Source: Cyanobacteria bacterium SZAS-4 (GTDB lineage Bacteria; Cyanobacteriota; Vampirovibrionia; Obscuribacterales; Obscuribacteraceae). Taken from it: a DNA stretch of 64,000 nucleotides. The translations under genes and the position numbers were made by a program. Shown here piece after piece: positions 31,820 through 39,702 of the stretch (the stretch's first letter is position 1; the number at the start of each line of letters is the position of its first letter). Location: NCBI GenBank assembly GCA_018266255.1, contig JAFEAT010000003.1, forward strand, positions 310,001 through 374,000, given 5' to 3'. A model generated the notes under the pieces. That model was not told the DNA's origin, did not search any database, and saw nothing but the letters and a program-made list of their open reading frames with translations.

Positions 31820-32869
31820 TCAGCGGGTCAGGTAAACGTCTGGTGGAATCTGGTAAAGCGCTCGCAGCACTGCGCAGTCGTTTGCCGTCACTCCAGCAGA
31901 CATGTGACCGACCCCGCCTGAATAATGCAGAATGATTGTTTCGCGTTCGGGCGACATCAAATCTTTGATATTGGGGCTGTGCGCTGCCAGTCCCCATGCG
32001 TGCCCGAATTCATGTGCGGCTGTGTTGGAAATCAGAGTCGGTTTGATCCATTTTGGAAACGCGTCGCTCATCTTCGAGCACAGTTGCACAACAACTTTGC
32101 TCCCTACGCCAGTTGAGAAATAGGTTCTGCCACTCAAGTTCACCATAGCTGGACACCAGAAAACAATGATGTCTGCTTGCTGCGGTGTTGGCACCACCTG
32201 GTACTTGAGCACACCTTCAGCCATCGCCCATTTCCATTGCTGCAATCCACCGAGTGCGGCACCGTACCAATCTGGTTCATAGCCCTGGCATTGACCCAGG
32301 CGCTTATAGAAATCAGACCTGGAAAGGTATGGTTGTAAGCTTGGAAATTTATCCATGGTAAGAGCATCGCCAGAAAATTCAGATGGCAACTGTAAGCCTT
32401 GAGTCACGTGAACTCTAATTGGCATAATTCGTGAATCCCAACGAATCAGTTTTCCATCTGCTTCTACAGGATACGGTTGGAGTATGCCGATTTGTCGCTG
32501 CGAATTTTTGAAAAACTGCAGAGCATTTTTGTTATACTCAGACCCTGTCGGAGTCATGATTACTACCCTAGACATGGCTTGCTGTGCTGTCTGGTAGTCG
32601 TTACCGTAGGCAGCCGCAATTCCCAGGTAATATTGTGCTGCCACCTCCCGTGGTGCACCTGCCACGGCAATGAGCAACTCCTTCTTCGCGTTTACGTAGT
32701 CGCGACGATTCATCGCCGCATAACCTGCGTCAAAGTGTTTGCGCCAATCGATGGGCTCTGCTGCCTTAGCTTTCTTACTGGGCACCCTGGCAAAACTTTC
32801 TGATACTGAAGATGTGATCAGTAACACAATCAAAAGAGTGTTTAGTAAATTTCGGAGCGGCGCGATCAT
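31820..32869 (-). CDS. secreted matrixin-like zinc metalloprotease with N-terminal TPR-like region
   Basis: Protein of 349 residues with a signal peptide (LLNTLLIVLLITSSVSESFA). Residues about 45-125 look like two TPR helices pairs (HFDAGYAAMNRRDYVNAKKELLIAV, AQYYLGIAAAYGNDYQTAQQAMSRVV). The C-terminal metzincin domain has HEFGHAWGLAAHS (H-E-x-x-H-x-x-G-x-x-H, ~285) and the Met-turn LMSPE about 10 residues later, as in M10 matrixins. No pro-domain cysteine switch was seen. Lies on the same strand as the SLT gene, 100 nt downstream. Substrate unknown; a surface or cell-wall protein target is inferred from secretion. Confidence 0.88.
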   Translation of the reverse strand: MIAPLRNLLNTLLIVLLITSSVSESFARVPSKKAKAAEPIDWRKHFDAGYAAMNRRDYVNAKKELLIAVAGAPREVAAQYYLGIAAAYGNDYQTAQQAMSRVVIMTPTGSEYNKNALQFFKNSQRQIGILQPYPVEADGKLIRWDSRIMPIRVHVTQGLQLPSEFSGDALTMDKFPSLQPYLSRSDFYKRLGQCQGYEPDWYGAALGGLQQWKWAMAEGVLKYQVVPTPQQADIIVFWCPAMVNLSGRTYFSTGVGSKVVVQLCSKMSDAFPKWIKPTLISNTAAHEFGHAWGLAAHSPNIKDLMSPERETIILHYSGGVGHMSAGVTANDCAVLRALYQIPPDVYLTR

Positions 32870-32969
32870 TGCGTAGAGTTGCGGCTAGGATGCTCGGATT
32901 GATTTTACCAGAAGCTCTGCCGCCTACGAGCGCTGAGATTCCAGTTCAAATCTCTGCCCGATGCCTGAC

Positions 32970-33851
32970 CTATGCCAAACCCATTTCTTCAACCATCCGC
33001 GCTGCTTCAGCCATATTCGAATTGACCTTGCGAGCATAGTCAGCGCGATTTGCCGGGCGTTGTGCTGCAGCTGCCATTGCGCCTGGATTGCTTGTGTGAC
33101 CTCGTCTGAAATACGAGAGGGCTACCCGAGCATTGGTCTCTGGATCGAAAGCTTGTTGTGGATGCAAATGGGCTTGTGCGAGCTCTCCGCGGCTATTTAA
33201 TTGGAAGAGTCCAAAGCTGTGACCGTTGTCGCCGACGGCCCTTGGATTGCCACCGCTTTCTACAAGCATCGCTGCGACTGCCACTACTGGATCGACTCCC
33301 AAGCGTCGGGCTACCTGGGCAACAACGCGAGCGCTTTCCATAGCTTGCTCAGGATTTACTCTCGTTGCTCCATCGTATGTGTATATGCTGCGTCTGCCTG
33401 GCTGGTTCGAGTTATCTCCTCGCACAGGTCCAAGTTCGCCACTTCCGGGTTGCTCGGAGTAGCCATGGTGCCGCCCGTGGTGATGTGAATGGTGATAGTG
33501 CTGCTGCTGGTAAGGATTTGAAAATTCTAGTTGTTCTTGTCTCGGGTCATGATAAGAACGTTGGTAATAGCTGGTTTCGGTCGAACCGTAGTTAGGGCGT
33601 GCATAGTTAGGGGGGGCATAGTTTCGTGGATACTCATTTCCGCCTGGAATTTCCATGTACGGCAGCGACTGATTGAAGTGTCCATGAATACGTCCCATAT
33701 GCATATGATGGAATTGAGAAGATTGGTGGAATCCTATATTTGCCAATTCGATCTGCAGTCTAAAACCACTTTGATGGTGGGGGCGGTCGAAACTGTTGTC
33801 GCCGTCTTGCCTGTCGAAATTAAGATGATGATGCTGGTGATCCCGACTCAT
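32970..33851 (-). CDS. SLT-type lytic transglycosylase with His-rich N-terminus
   Basis: Protein of 293 residues from the ATG at 33851 (GAGG 6 nt upstream). The C-terminal ~115 residues form a lytic-transglycosylase SLT domain: VAAMLVESGGNPRAVGDNGHSFGLFQLN with the catalytic Glu of the E-S-x-G-x-P pattern, then ETNARVALSYFRR. The first ~145 residues are low-complexity, rich in His (21), Tyr, Asn, Pro and Gln, and hold no signal peptide or membrane helix. The export route is therefore unclear. The His clusters could bind metal ions. Followed by the metalloprotease gene. Confidence 0.85.
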   Translation of the reverse strand: MSRDHQHHHLNFDRQDGDNSFDRPHHQSGFRLQIELANIGFHQSSQFHHMHMGRIHGHFNQSLPYMEIPGGNEYPRNYAPPNYARPNYGSTETSYYQRSYHDPRQEQLEFSNPYQQQHYHHSHHHGRHHGYSEQPGSGELGPVRGDNSNQPGRRSIYTYDGATRVNPEQAMESARVVAQVARRLGVDPVVAVAAMLVESGGNPRAVGDNGHSFGLFQLNSRGELAQAHLHPQQAFDPETNARVALSYFRRGHTSNPGAMAAAAQRPANRADYARKVNSNMAEAARMVEEMGLA

Positions 33852-33992
33852 AGGTAACCTCAAGGCGTCCTTGAACAGGCTGAATTGCTCAGCTGTTTAG
33901 TAATGTTCGGAGGGTCGGGTACAATCGACCCACTCATCATGCACGCCAATTCCAACAACCTTGTGACATTTCCGCATTATTGGGACAATTGG

Positions 33993-35582
33993 CTAGTTGA
34001 TGTTGAGCTTATTGTCCGACTTCGCTTCAATTGCTTCTGCCCGCGCATCCATCTTGTCAGCGTCGGCGTCTTTGCTCATTTTCCGTAGAAGCATCGCGTA
34101 ATTTCGCAAACTAGCCGCCACCCGTGAGTCGTTGGCACCGTAAGTCTGCTCCCGCAGTGCAAGAGAGCGTTTGTACAGAGCTTCGGATTCAGCTAGTTTC
34201 CCCTGATCGCGGTAGAGCTTGGCCAGATTGTTAAGCGAATTGGCCAGTTCACCTGGGCGTTGCTTTTCATACTTTTCCTGAATTGCAATTGCATCCTTGA
34301 ATGCTGGTTCAGCATCAGTCAATTTTCCTTGCTCGCGGTACAACAGCGCCAAGTCACTGTGGTTGGTGGCTACTTCTGGGTTGTCTGCGCCCAATGATTT
34401 CGATCGAATCGCCAGTGTTCGCTTCATCAGTCCTTCAGCGTCGGCAAATTTACCTTGTTGCCGATAAAGTTCAGCCAAGTTCGAAAGCGCAATGGCAAGA
34501 TTCGGATCGTCCGGACCGAGAGCTTTTTCAGTCACTTCTATGACACGCTTCATAACCGGTTCCGCTTCGGTGTCTTTTGCTTCGATGTTGAGAACAAGCG
34601 CCAGATTGGTCAAAATCGGCGCCAGCGAATAAGCGCTGGCTCCGTGCAGTTTTTCCTCTAACGCGGCGGACCGCTTGTAGGCTGCTTCTGCGTCAGAATA
34701 TTTCGCTTCTTCCTTGTAGACCGTGGCCAAATTGTTGAGCGCAGTCACCACTGATGGTGACTCAGGATCTACTTTTTCTATGATCGCTAGGACTCGTTTG
34801 AGCAACGGTTCTGCCTCTTCAAAGCGACCCTCTTCTCGATAGACTCGAGCAAGATTGCTCAGACTGGCTGCTGTTTCTTGGCTTTCTGCACCGAATGCTT
34901 TTTCACGAATTTTCAAAGCGCGGTCGTACAAAACCTCTGCTTCTTTGATTTTATTTTGCTCGCGATAAACCACTGCCAAATTGTTGAGAGCGACAGCGAC
35001 AGATGGGCTGTCTGGACCGCTCACTTTTTCAACAACCGTTACAACCCGCACCAAAAGCGGTTCTGCCAGTGTGTATTTGGCGGTGTCACGATAAAGTGCC
35101 GCGATAGAATTCAAATTTTTTGCAAGCTCGCCAGTTTCGCCATCTTTTATATTTTCGCGAATCGATAAGGTGCGCTTGTAGGTCGTCAGGGCAGAATCGG
35201 TATCGCCACTAGATCTGTAGAACGACGCCAGGTTGTCTAAAATTGGCAAAAGAGCTGGATCTATATGTCCGACCGAAGCTTCCTTCGCGGCCAGGGCTTG
35301 TTTGTACATGGCCAGAGCTTCCGTCTTGCTCCCCTGCCCTTCGAAAGATGCTGCTATGCCGTTCATGGCTGAACCGACGCGAGGATCATTCGAGCCTGTA
35401 GATTTAGCCAGTGACAGAGCCTTGGTGTACAGGTCAACCGCTTTTTTAAAATCTTTGGCTTTGTATGCGTTGTCAGCCGCTTCCAATGTCTGATTCAGCT
35501 CGCTTCTTGGTGACTCGGCATAGCCTGCAGATACGTTGAGTAGTAAACAGAAAGCTATTGGAAGCGTAAATTTGAGTTTCAT
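33993..35582 (-). CDS. secreted kinesin-light-chain-type TPR protein
   Basis: Protein of 529 residues; ATG 35582 with AAGG 8 nt upstream gives a signal peptide (FTLPIAFCLLLNVSAGYA). About eleven 42-residue TPR units follow with the pattern LSNLAxLYRxxGKxxxAEPLxKRxLxIxEK, typical of TPR_10/TPR_12 (NB-ARC/kinesin light chain type) repeats that bind peptides. A short charged C-terminus ends the protein. Divergent from the gene at 35861; the 278-nt intergenic region holds a promoter for the latter. Confidence 0.92.
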   Translation of the reverse strand: MKLKFTLPIAFCLLLNVSAGYAESPRSELNQTLEAADNAYKAKDFKKAVDLYTKALSLAKSTGSNDPRVGSAMNGIAASFEGQGSKTEALAMYKQALAAKEASVGHIDPALLPILDNLASFYRSSGDTDSALTTYKRTLSIRENIKDGETGELAKNLNSIAALYRDTAKYTLAEPLLVRVVTVVEKVSGPDSPSVAVALNNLAVVYREQNKIKEAEVLYDRALKIREKAFGAESQETAASLSNLARVYREEGRFEEAEPLLKRVLAIIEKVDPESPSVVTALNNLATVYKEEAKYSDAEAAYKRSAALEEKLHGASAYSLAPILTNLALVLNIEAKDTEAEPVMKRVIEVTEKALGPDDPNLAIALSNLAELYRQQGKFADAEGLMKRTLAIRSKSLGADNPEVATNHSDLALLYREQGKLTDAEPAFKDAIAIQEKYEKQRPGELANSLNNLAKLYRDQGKLAESEALYKRSLALREQTYGANDSRVAASLRNYAMLLRKMSKDADADKMDARAEAIEAKSDNKLNIN

Positions 35583-35798
35583 CAAAGTGACCTTAAGGGG
35601 GCTCGGCACACAGTTTATCAAGCACCTGAACGCACTACAATTTCGAATATTTAACGGTCGCCAGTGTTGAAACTGGCTTGGCATTCAGGCACTACATGCA
35701 TGGTAACAGCTGTCTTTTTTACGTGCTCCGGCAATTGACGGACTAATTGTAAAGGGCTCCAATCCTGCTGCATTAAGAGCATTTGCTCCGGTTGCCAA

Positions 35799-35828
35799 TT
35801 GACAGTTTGTTTTCGAAAGATGGATTAT
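35799..35828 (+). promoter_or_regulatory. sigma-70 promoter for the gene at 35861
   Basis: TTGACA (35799-35804), 18-nt spacer, GATTAT (35823-35828, 4/6 to TATAAT). It would start transcription near 35835, 26 nt before the ATG. Only the plus-strand gene is explained; the promoter of the divergent TPR gene was not identified. Confidence 0.5.
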
Positions 35829-35860
35829 GATGAGTAACTGTCGACTTGCGCAGCGAGAGT

Positions 35861-36934
35861 ATGTCATTGCGAACTTTGAGTGTTTTGATGCTTGCTTCCG
35901 TCTGGTGTATTAGCACGCCCGCTGGAAATTCTCAGGTTTCGAAGTCTGACCTTGCCATACGTCACGACGATGCAATTCAGTTGACCAAGCAAGCTCACAA
36001 ACTGTCCAAACAAGTCAAGACTTTAACTCGCTTGACTGAGAAAACAATCGCTGTGCAGTCTTCCCAGGCACGCCACGTTCTGTGTGAGAATCTCGCGGAG
36101 AACAAGACAAAATATGATCTTGAAGTGCACGAATCGATGGAACACACAAATCCAGAGCGCCCTCGTCGCGTAGTGGCGGCTGAATCTCAACCGGTGTTGC
36201 GGAATTATGCAGACCTGGTGGCACGTTATCATGCGGCGTTGTCAGCATATTTACAGCATCGCCAGTCAGTGCAACAGCACGCAGCGGCATTCCATGCGGC
36301 GGCAGAGCAACAAAACTCCCAGTCACAATCTAACAATCAACCGATGGTGATTGCAGTTCCGCCTGTCGGGTCCTTGCAGCTCCAGACTCAAGATGCTTGT
36401 GATGCGCTGCAACAGGCTGAGGCCAATCTGCACAGTTTGGAAGAGGAGCTCAGCCAGGCTATCGCAATGATGATGAACAACCGTAAGAGTCTAAGCGCCG
36501 CTCAATATGGTGCGCTTTGGACGCAATCAGAGCAGCGCGTCAACGCACTGCAAGTCGGTGCGAATGCGTTCGATCAGAATGTCGTGGCAAAGCAAGGCGT
36601 GATCCAAGCAAATATGCATGGCAAAATGCAAGAAGCGATGCGTGATGGCGATTACGTTCTCAGTCAAAAAGTCTACGGAGACCAGCAACGCAGTTCCTGG
36701 GTGCTGCATGAGGAAGTTCAACGAGCCGCCAAACATTCGCAACTGGCTATGCAGCTTCTAAATCAGCTTCAGTCGCTGAGCCCATATGCCTCCAATCGTC
36801 CATCCGGCAACAGCGCTAGTACAAGTGACCCAAATCAATTCATTCAAGATGATCAAGAGTTGGCGACTGAATATGCGCAGGTGCAGTCTCTGTATCAACA
36901 GGTGCAAGAGGCTTCACCCAAATTCCATCAGTGA
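35861..36934 (+). CDS. secreted hypothetical protein, Gln/Ala-rich coiled coil
   Basis: Protein of 357 residues, not recognised. ATG at 35861 yields a signal peptide (LRTLSVLMLASVWCISTPAG). The mature part is helical and rich in Gln, Ala, His and Glu, with heptad-like stretches (QTQDACDALQQAEANLHSLEEELSQAIAMM; VLHEEVQRAAKHSQLAMQLLNQLQ) pointing to an extended coiled coil in the periplasm. A GAGAG lies just before the start. A terminator-like hairpin (36934-36955) follows the stop and separates it from a convergent TPR gene. Confidence 0.75.
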   Translation: MSLRTLSVLMLASVWCISTPAGNSQVSKSDLAIRHDDAIQLTKQAHKLSKQVKTLTRLTEKTIAVQSSQARHVLCENLAENKTKYDLEVHESMEHTNPERPRRVVAAESQPVLRNYADLVARYHAALSAYLQHRQSVQQHAAAFHAAAEQQNSQSQSNNQPMVIAVPPVGSLQLQTQDACDALQQAEANLHSLEEELSQAIAMMMNNRKSLSAAQYGALWTQSEQRVNALQVGANAFDQNVVAKQGVIQANMHGKMQEAMRDGDYVLSQKVYGDQQRSSWVLHEEVQRAAKHSQLAMQLLNQLQSLSPYASNRPSGNSASTSDPNQFIQDDQELATEYAQVQSLYQQVQEASPKFHQ

Positions 36935-36955
36935 GTGCGCTTGAGTAGGCGCACT
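36934..36955. terminator. hairpin between convergent genes
   Basis: AGTGCGC (36934-36940) and GCGCACT (36949-36955), 7-bp stem with an 8-nt loop, directly after the stop codon of the plus-strand gene and before the end of the minus-strand TPR gene. A U-run (six T) follows on the plus strand but 14 nt away, so termination efficiency is uncertain. Confidence 0.5.
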
Positions 36956-36962
36956 GATTCAG

Positions 36963-38183
36963 TTACTTGGCTTTTTTAAGGTCTGCCATCACGCGTGGTG
37001 ACTGTTTGCCGTCCAGTTTTTGGTAGACACCGGCGCGTTGTTTGTATCCGCCAGTGTAAGTTGGATTGAGCGAGATCACTTTGTTGTAGTCAGCGAGCGA
37101 TTTATCCAGCTGATTCGCTTTCATGTAGGCTGCCCCACGCAGTTCAAAATACTCGTAATTTTTTGGATAGCGATCGCAAAGAACAGTGTAATCAGCAATT
37201 GCTTTTGCGTAGTCTTTCATAGATTCGTAGGCGATACCACGTTGCACGTACGGCCAGGATTTATCAGGCTCAACTGCAATGACGCGGGTATAGTCGGCCA
37301 CCGCCTCTTTGTGCTTGCCGCTCGTATCTTCGAGCTTAGCTTTCGACCCCATCGCATCTGTGTCTTTGCTCAGTTGAAAAGCTTTTTCGAAGTCAGCGTA
37401 AGCTTTTGCATACTGTTTAATGGCTACATAGGCGTGACCACGATCTCCGTAAGCTTCGGCATAGTCTGGCTTGAGCTTGATTGCAGCATTCAACTCCACG
37501 ACGGCTTTCTCAAAGTTATTCACCCAGGCGTCACAGCGACTGAGCCAGAAGTATGCCGTAGCGTCTTTAGGATTGAGGAGAATGGCGCGATTCAGCCACG
37601 GAACAGCTTTGAGCTGCAATTCGGAATCAACAAGCTTTTTGCCCATTTCTGTGCACTTAGTTGCTTCTTCGATTTTTTGTTCGGTAGTCAAATTTTTTGC
37701 CAGTGGGGGCAACTTGACTGGCGCCTTGTCAGCTAGCCGAATGGCGGCGACACGTGCGCGTAACTTCTTCGCCTCGTCTTTCTTGCCGATCTTCTCTAAA
37801 AACTTTGCGTGTTCTTCCAGCGGATAGCAGTACTGCATCTGGTCGAGCAGCGCGCTCTTCTCGACACTTGCAAATTGGTCGTTGAAATATTGTTCGGCTA
37901 GATCATTTTTGCCCCAGTTGGCGTAGAACCAGGCCAGTCTGTTTTGCTGCGCCGACAAATCTAGCCCCAACTCCTTGCGCTCGTCCAAAATTTTCTTATA
38001 GATCGCTTCTGCTTCGGCAAACTTGTGTTGTTTGTTTAGCTGATCTGCTTTCTGTGACTCGACCATCCACTCGCCGCTTTTGATCTTGAGGTCTTCCTGC
38101 TGGGCTGGGGTAAGGTCAGCCGCAAATGCAGCCGATATAGAGAGGCAGAGTGACAGAGATAAGGCGGCGGAGATGAGTTTCAC
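36963..38183 (-). CDS. secreted TPR protein
   Basis: Protein of 406 residues with signal peptide (LISAALSLSLCLSISAAFA). The N-terminal half has one degenerate TPR and a charged helical region. From about residue 180, six TPR units follow, including the diagnostic PKDATAYFWLSRCDAWVNNFEKAVVELNAAIKLKPDYAEAYGDRGHAYVAIKQYAKAYADFEKAFQL. A Lys-rich C-terminus ends it. A small hairpin (AGACC-AAAA-GGTCT, 38203-38216) lies about 20 nt upstream of the start. Divergent from the glycosyltransferase gene. Confidence 0.9.
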   Translation of the reverse strand: MKLISAALSLSLCLSISAAFAADLTPAQQEDLKIKSGEWMVESQKADQLNKQHKFAEAEAIYKKILDERKELGLDLSAQQNRLAWFYANWGKNDLAEQYFNDQFASVEKSALLDQMQYCYPLEEHAKFLEKIGKKDEAKKLRARVAAIRLADKAPVKLPPLAKNLTTEQKIEEATKCTEMGKKLVDSELQLKAVPWLNRAILLNPKDATAYFWLSRCDAWVNNFEKAVVELNAAIKLKPDYAEAYGDRGHAYVAIKQYAKAYADFEKAFQLSKDTDAMGSKAKLEDTSGKHKEAVADYTRVIAVEPDKSWPYVQRGIAYESMKDYAKAIADYTVLCDRYPKNYEYFELRGAAYMKANQLDKSLADYNKVISLNPTYTGGYKQRAGVYQKLDGKQSPRVMADLKKAK

Positions 38184-38202
38184 GTTTTTTTTCCTTGTGT
38201 TG

Positions 38203-38216
38203 AGACCAAAAGGTCT
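38203..38216. promoter_or_regulatory. small inverted repeat AGACC-N4-GGTCT in the TPR gene leader
   Basis: Perfect 5-bp arms around four A residues, about 20 nt before the start codon of the minus-strand TPR gene. It resembles the AGACC/GGTCT arms of the TetR operators at 1531 and 2258 but has a different spacing. Either a 5' leader hairpin or an operator. Confidence 0.3.
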
Positions 38217-38376
38217 ACGTCACCCAGATGAAATTTAGTGGTAGCGGGTACATTTTAAGTGAAAGACGGGCACTACTGCGGTCTCTGAACAGACTATTAA
38301 GTGTTGTTTGTAGTCACATGGCAACCCAATCGTCAGAGAAACTAATTGTAGTTCGACTGTAAATTTGGAGCTTATT

Positions 38377-39642
38377 ATGTTCAACCGAGTTTTGATTCTC
38401 TCTGCTACATCCGGCGCCGGACACATTCGATCTGCTCAAGCTATCGAAAAGGCCTTTCTCGAATCGGGAACAGCGCGAGAGGTTCGCCACGTCGATTCGC
38501 TGGAGTACACAAGCTACGTGGTGCGCAACCTTTATTCGAAGACTTATATCGATATGGTCAACAAGGCGCCAGATCTGTTGGGATGGTTGTATGACGCCTC
38601 CGATAAACCGTGGAAAAACGAACGACGCCGGCTGGCGTTCGATCGATTGAACACTCGTCCTCTGGTGCGCATGATCAACGATTACAAGCCTGAAATTGTG
38701 ATCTGCACTCACTTTTTGCCAGCTGAGATCATTTCATGGCTGCTCTGTCGAAAGAAAATTCACACCAAACACGTCATCGTCGTAACTGACTTCGATGTTC
38801 ATGCGTCGTGGTTGTGCCGACACTACGATCAATACTTTACTGCTCTGGAGGAGACCAAAGAACACCTCGTCAGCATGGGCGTAAATCGTGACAAAGTCAG
38901 CGTTTCAGGTATTCCAATCGATCCAGTTTTTGCCGAACCGAAAAACAAGATCGAGATGCGAAAGAAGTATGGTTTGGATCTGGAGCGCCCTACAATTTTA
39001 GTTTCTGCTGGAGGTTTTGGCGTTGGTCCGATGGAAGAATTGTTAGACTCGCTTCGTCAACTCAAGCATCCTGCCCAGGTTATAGCGATGTGTGGCCGCA
39101 ATAAGAACTTGAAAGAAAAGTTAGACAGACAGTCAGCAACCGAAGCTGGTAATTTGATCGTCAAAGCAGTTGCCCATACGTCTGATATGGATGAATACAT
39201 GGCGGCATCAGATATGGTGCTCGGCAAACCGGGAGGTCTGACTACAGCGGAAGCGCTCTCCAAGGGGCTTGTATTTGTCATTGTTAACCCGATTCCCGGA
39301 CAAGAAGAGCGCAACTCAGATCATCTTCTCGAAGAAGGAGTTGCAATTCGATGCAACAATTTGCCGGCGTTAGCATACAAAATCGACAAACTTTTAGATG
39401 ATCAAGAGCGCATTAAACGAATGCACGAAGCCGCTCTCCATCTGGCTAGGCCGCGTGCGGCAGAGGCTCTCGTCTATCGGCTTCTAGCTTTGCAAGCGGG
39501 GTCTAACTTTCCTGCGCAAGATCAAAACGATCCAGAGCACCTTTGCAAATCTCCAAGACTTGGAAAGATTTGGAAAACCGGTGGCGCTATGGTGCTAGAT
39601 GGTCGACTAAAGTTCGCCCGAAAACTGTTGCGCGGATCGTGA
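38377..39642 (+). CDS. MGDG-synthase/UgtP-like diacylglycerol glycosyltransferase
   Basis: GT28-family enzyme of 421 residues; ATG at 38377 with GGAG 6 nt upstream. The N-terminal MGDG-synthase domain has the lipid-acceptor loop ILSATSGAGHIRSAQAIEKAF and ICTHFLPAEIISWLL...VTDFDVHASW. The C-terminal nucleotide-sugar domain has VSAGGFGVGPMEELL and the donor-binding GKPGGLTTAEALSKG...NPIPGQEERNSDHLLEEG. Such enzymes transfer Gal or Glc from UDP-sugar to diacylglycerol, making membrane glycolipids that can replace phospholipids under phosphate limitation. Which sugar is used cannot be told. Acts at the inner membrane face. Confidence 0.9.
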   Translation: MFNRVLILSATSGAGHIRSAQAIEKAFLESGTAREVRHVDSLEYTSYVVRNLYSKTYIDMVNKAPDLLGWLYDASDKPWKNERRRLAFDRLNTRPLVRMINDYKPEIVICTHFLPAEIISWLLCRKKIHTKHVIVVTDFDVHASWLCRHYDQYFTALEETKEHLVSMGVNRDKVSVSGIPIDPVFAEPKNKIEMRKKYGLDLERPTILVSAGGFGVGPMEELLDSLRQLKHPAQVIAMCGRNKNLKEKLDRQSATEAGNLIVKAVAHTSDMDEYMAASDMVLGKPGGLTTAEALSKGLVFVIVNPIPGQEERNSDHLLEEGVAIRCNNLPALAYKIDKLLDDQERIKRMHEAALHLARPRAAEALVYRLLALQAGSNFPAQDQNDPEHLCKSPRLGKIWKTGGAMVLDGRLKFARKLLRGS

Positions 39643-39702
39643 ACCTGAGAGAATCTTGAACCCTGCAGTTAAAAGCTTGCAGTCTCAACTTGTAGTCGGA
39701 AC

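Noticed and set aside
31257..31997. 246-codon open frame on the minus strand across the end of the TPR gene
   Set aside because: It lies opposite a well-supported TPR gene and the start of the metalloprotease gene, has no ribosome binding site and shows no domain; a codon-bias shadow.
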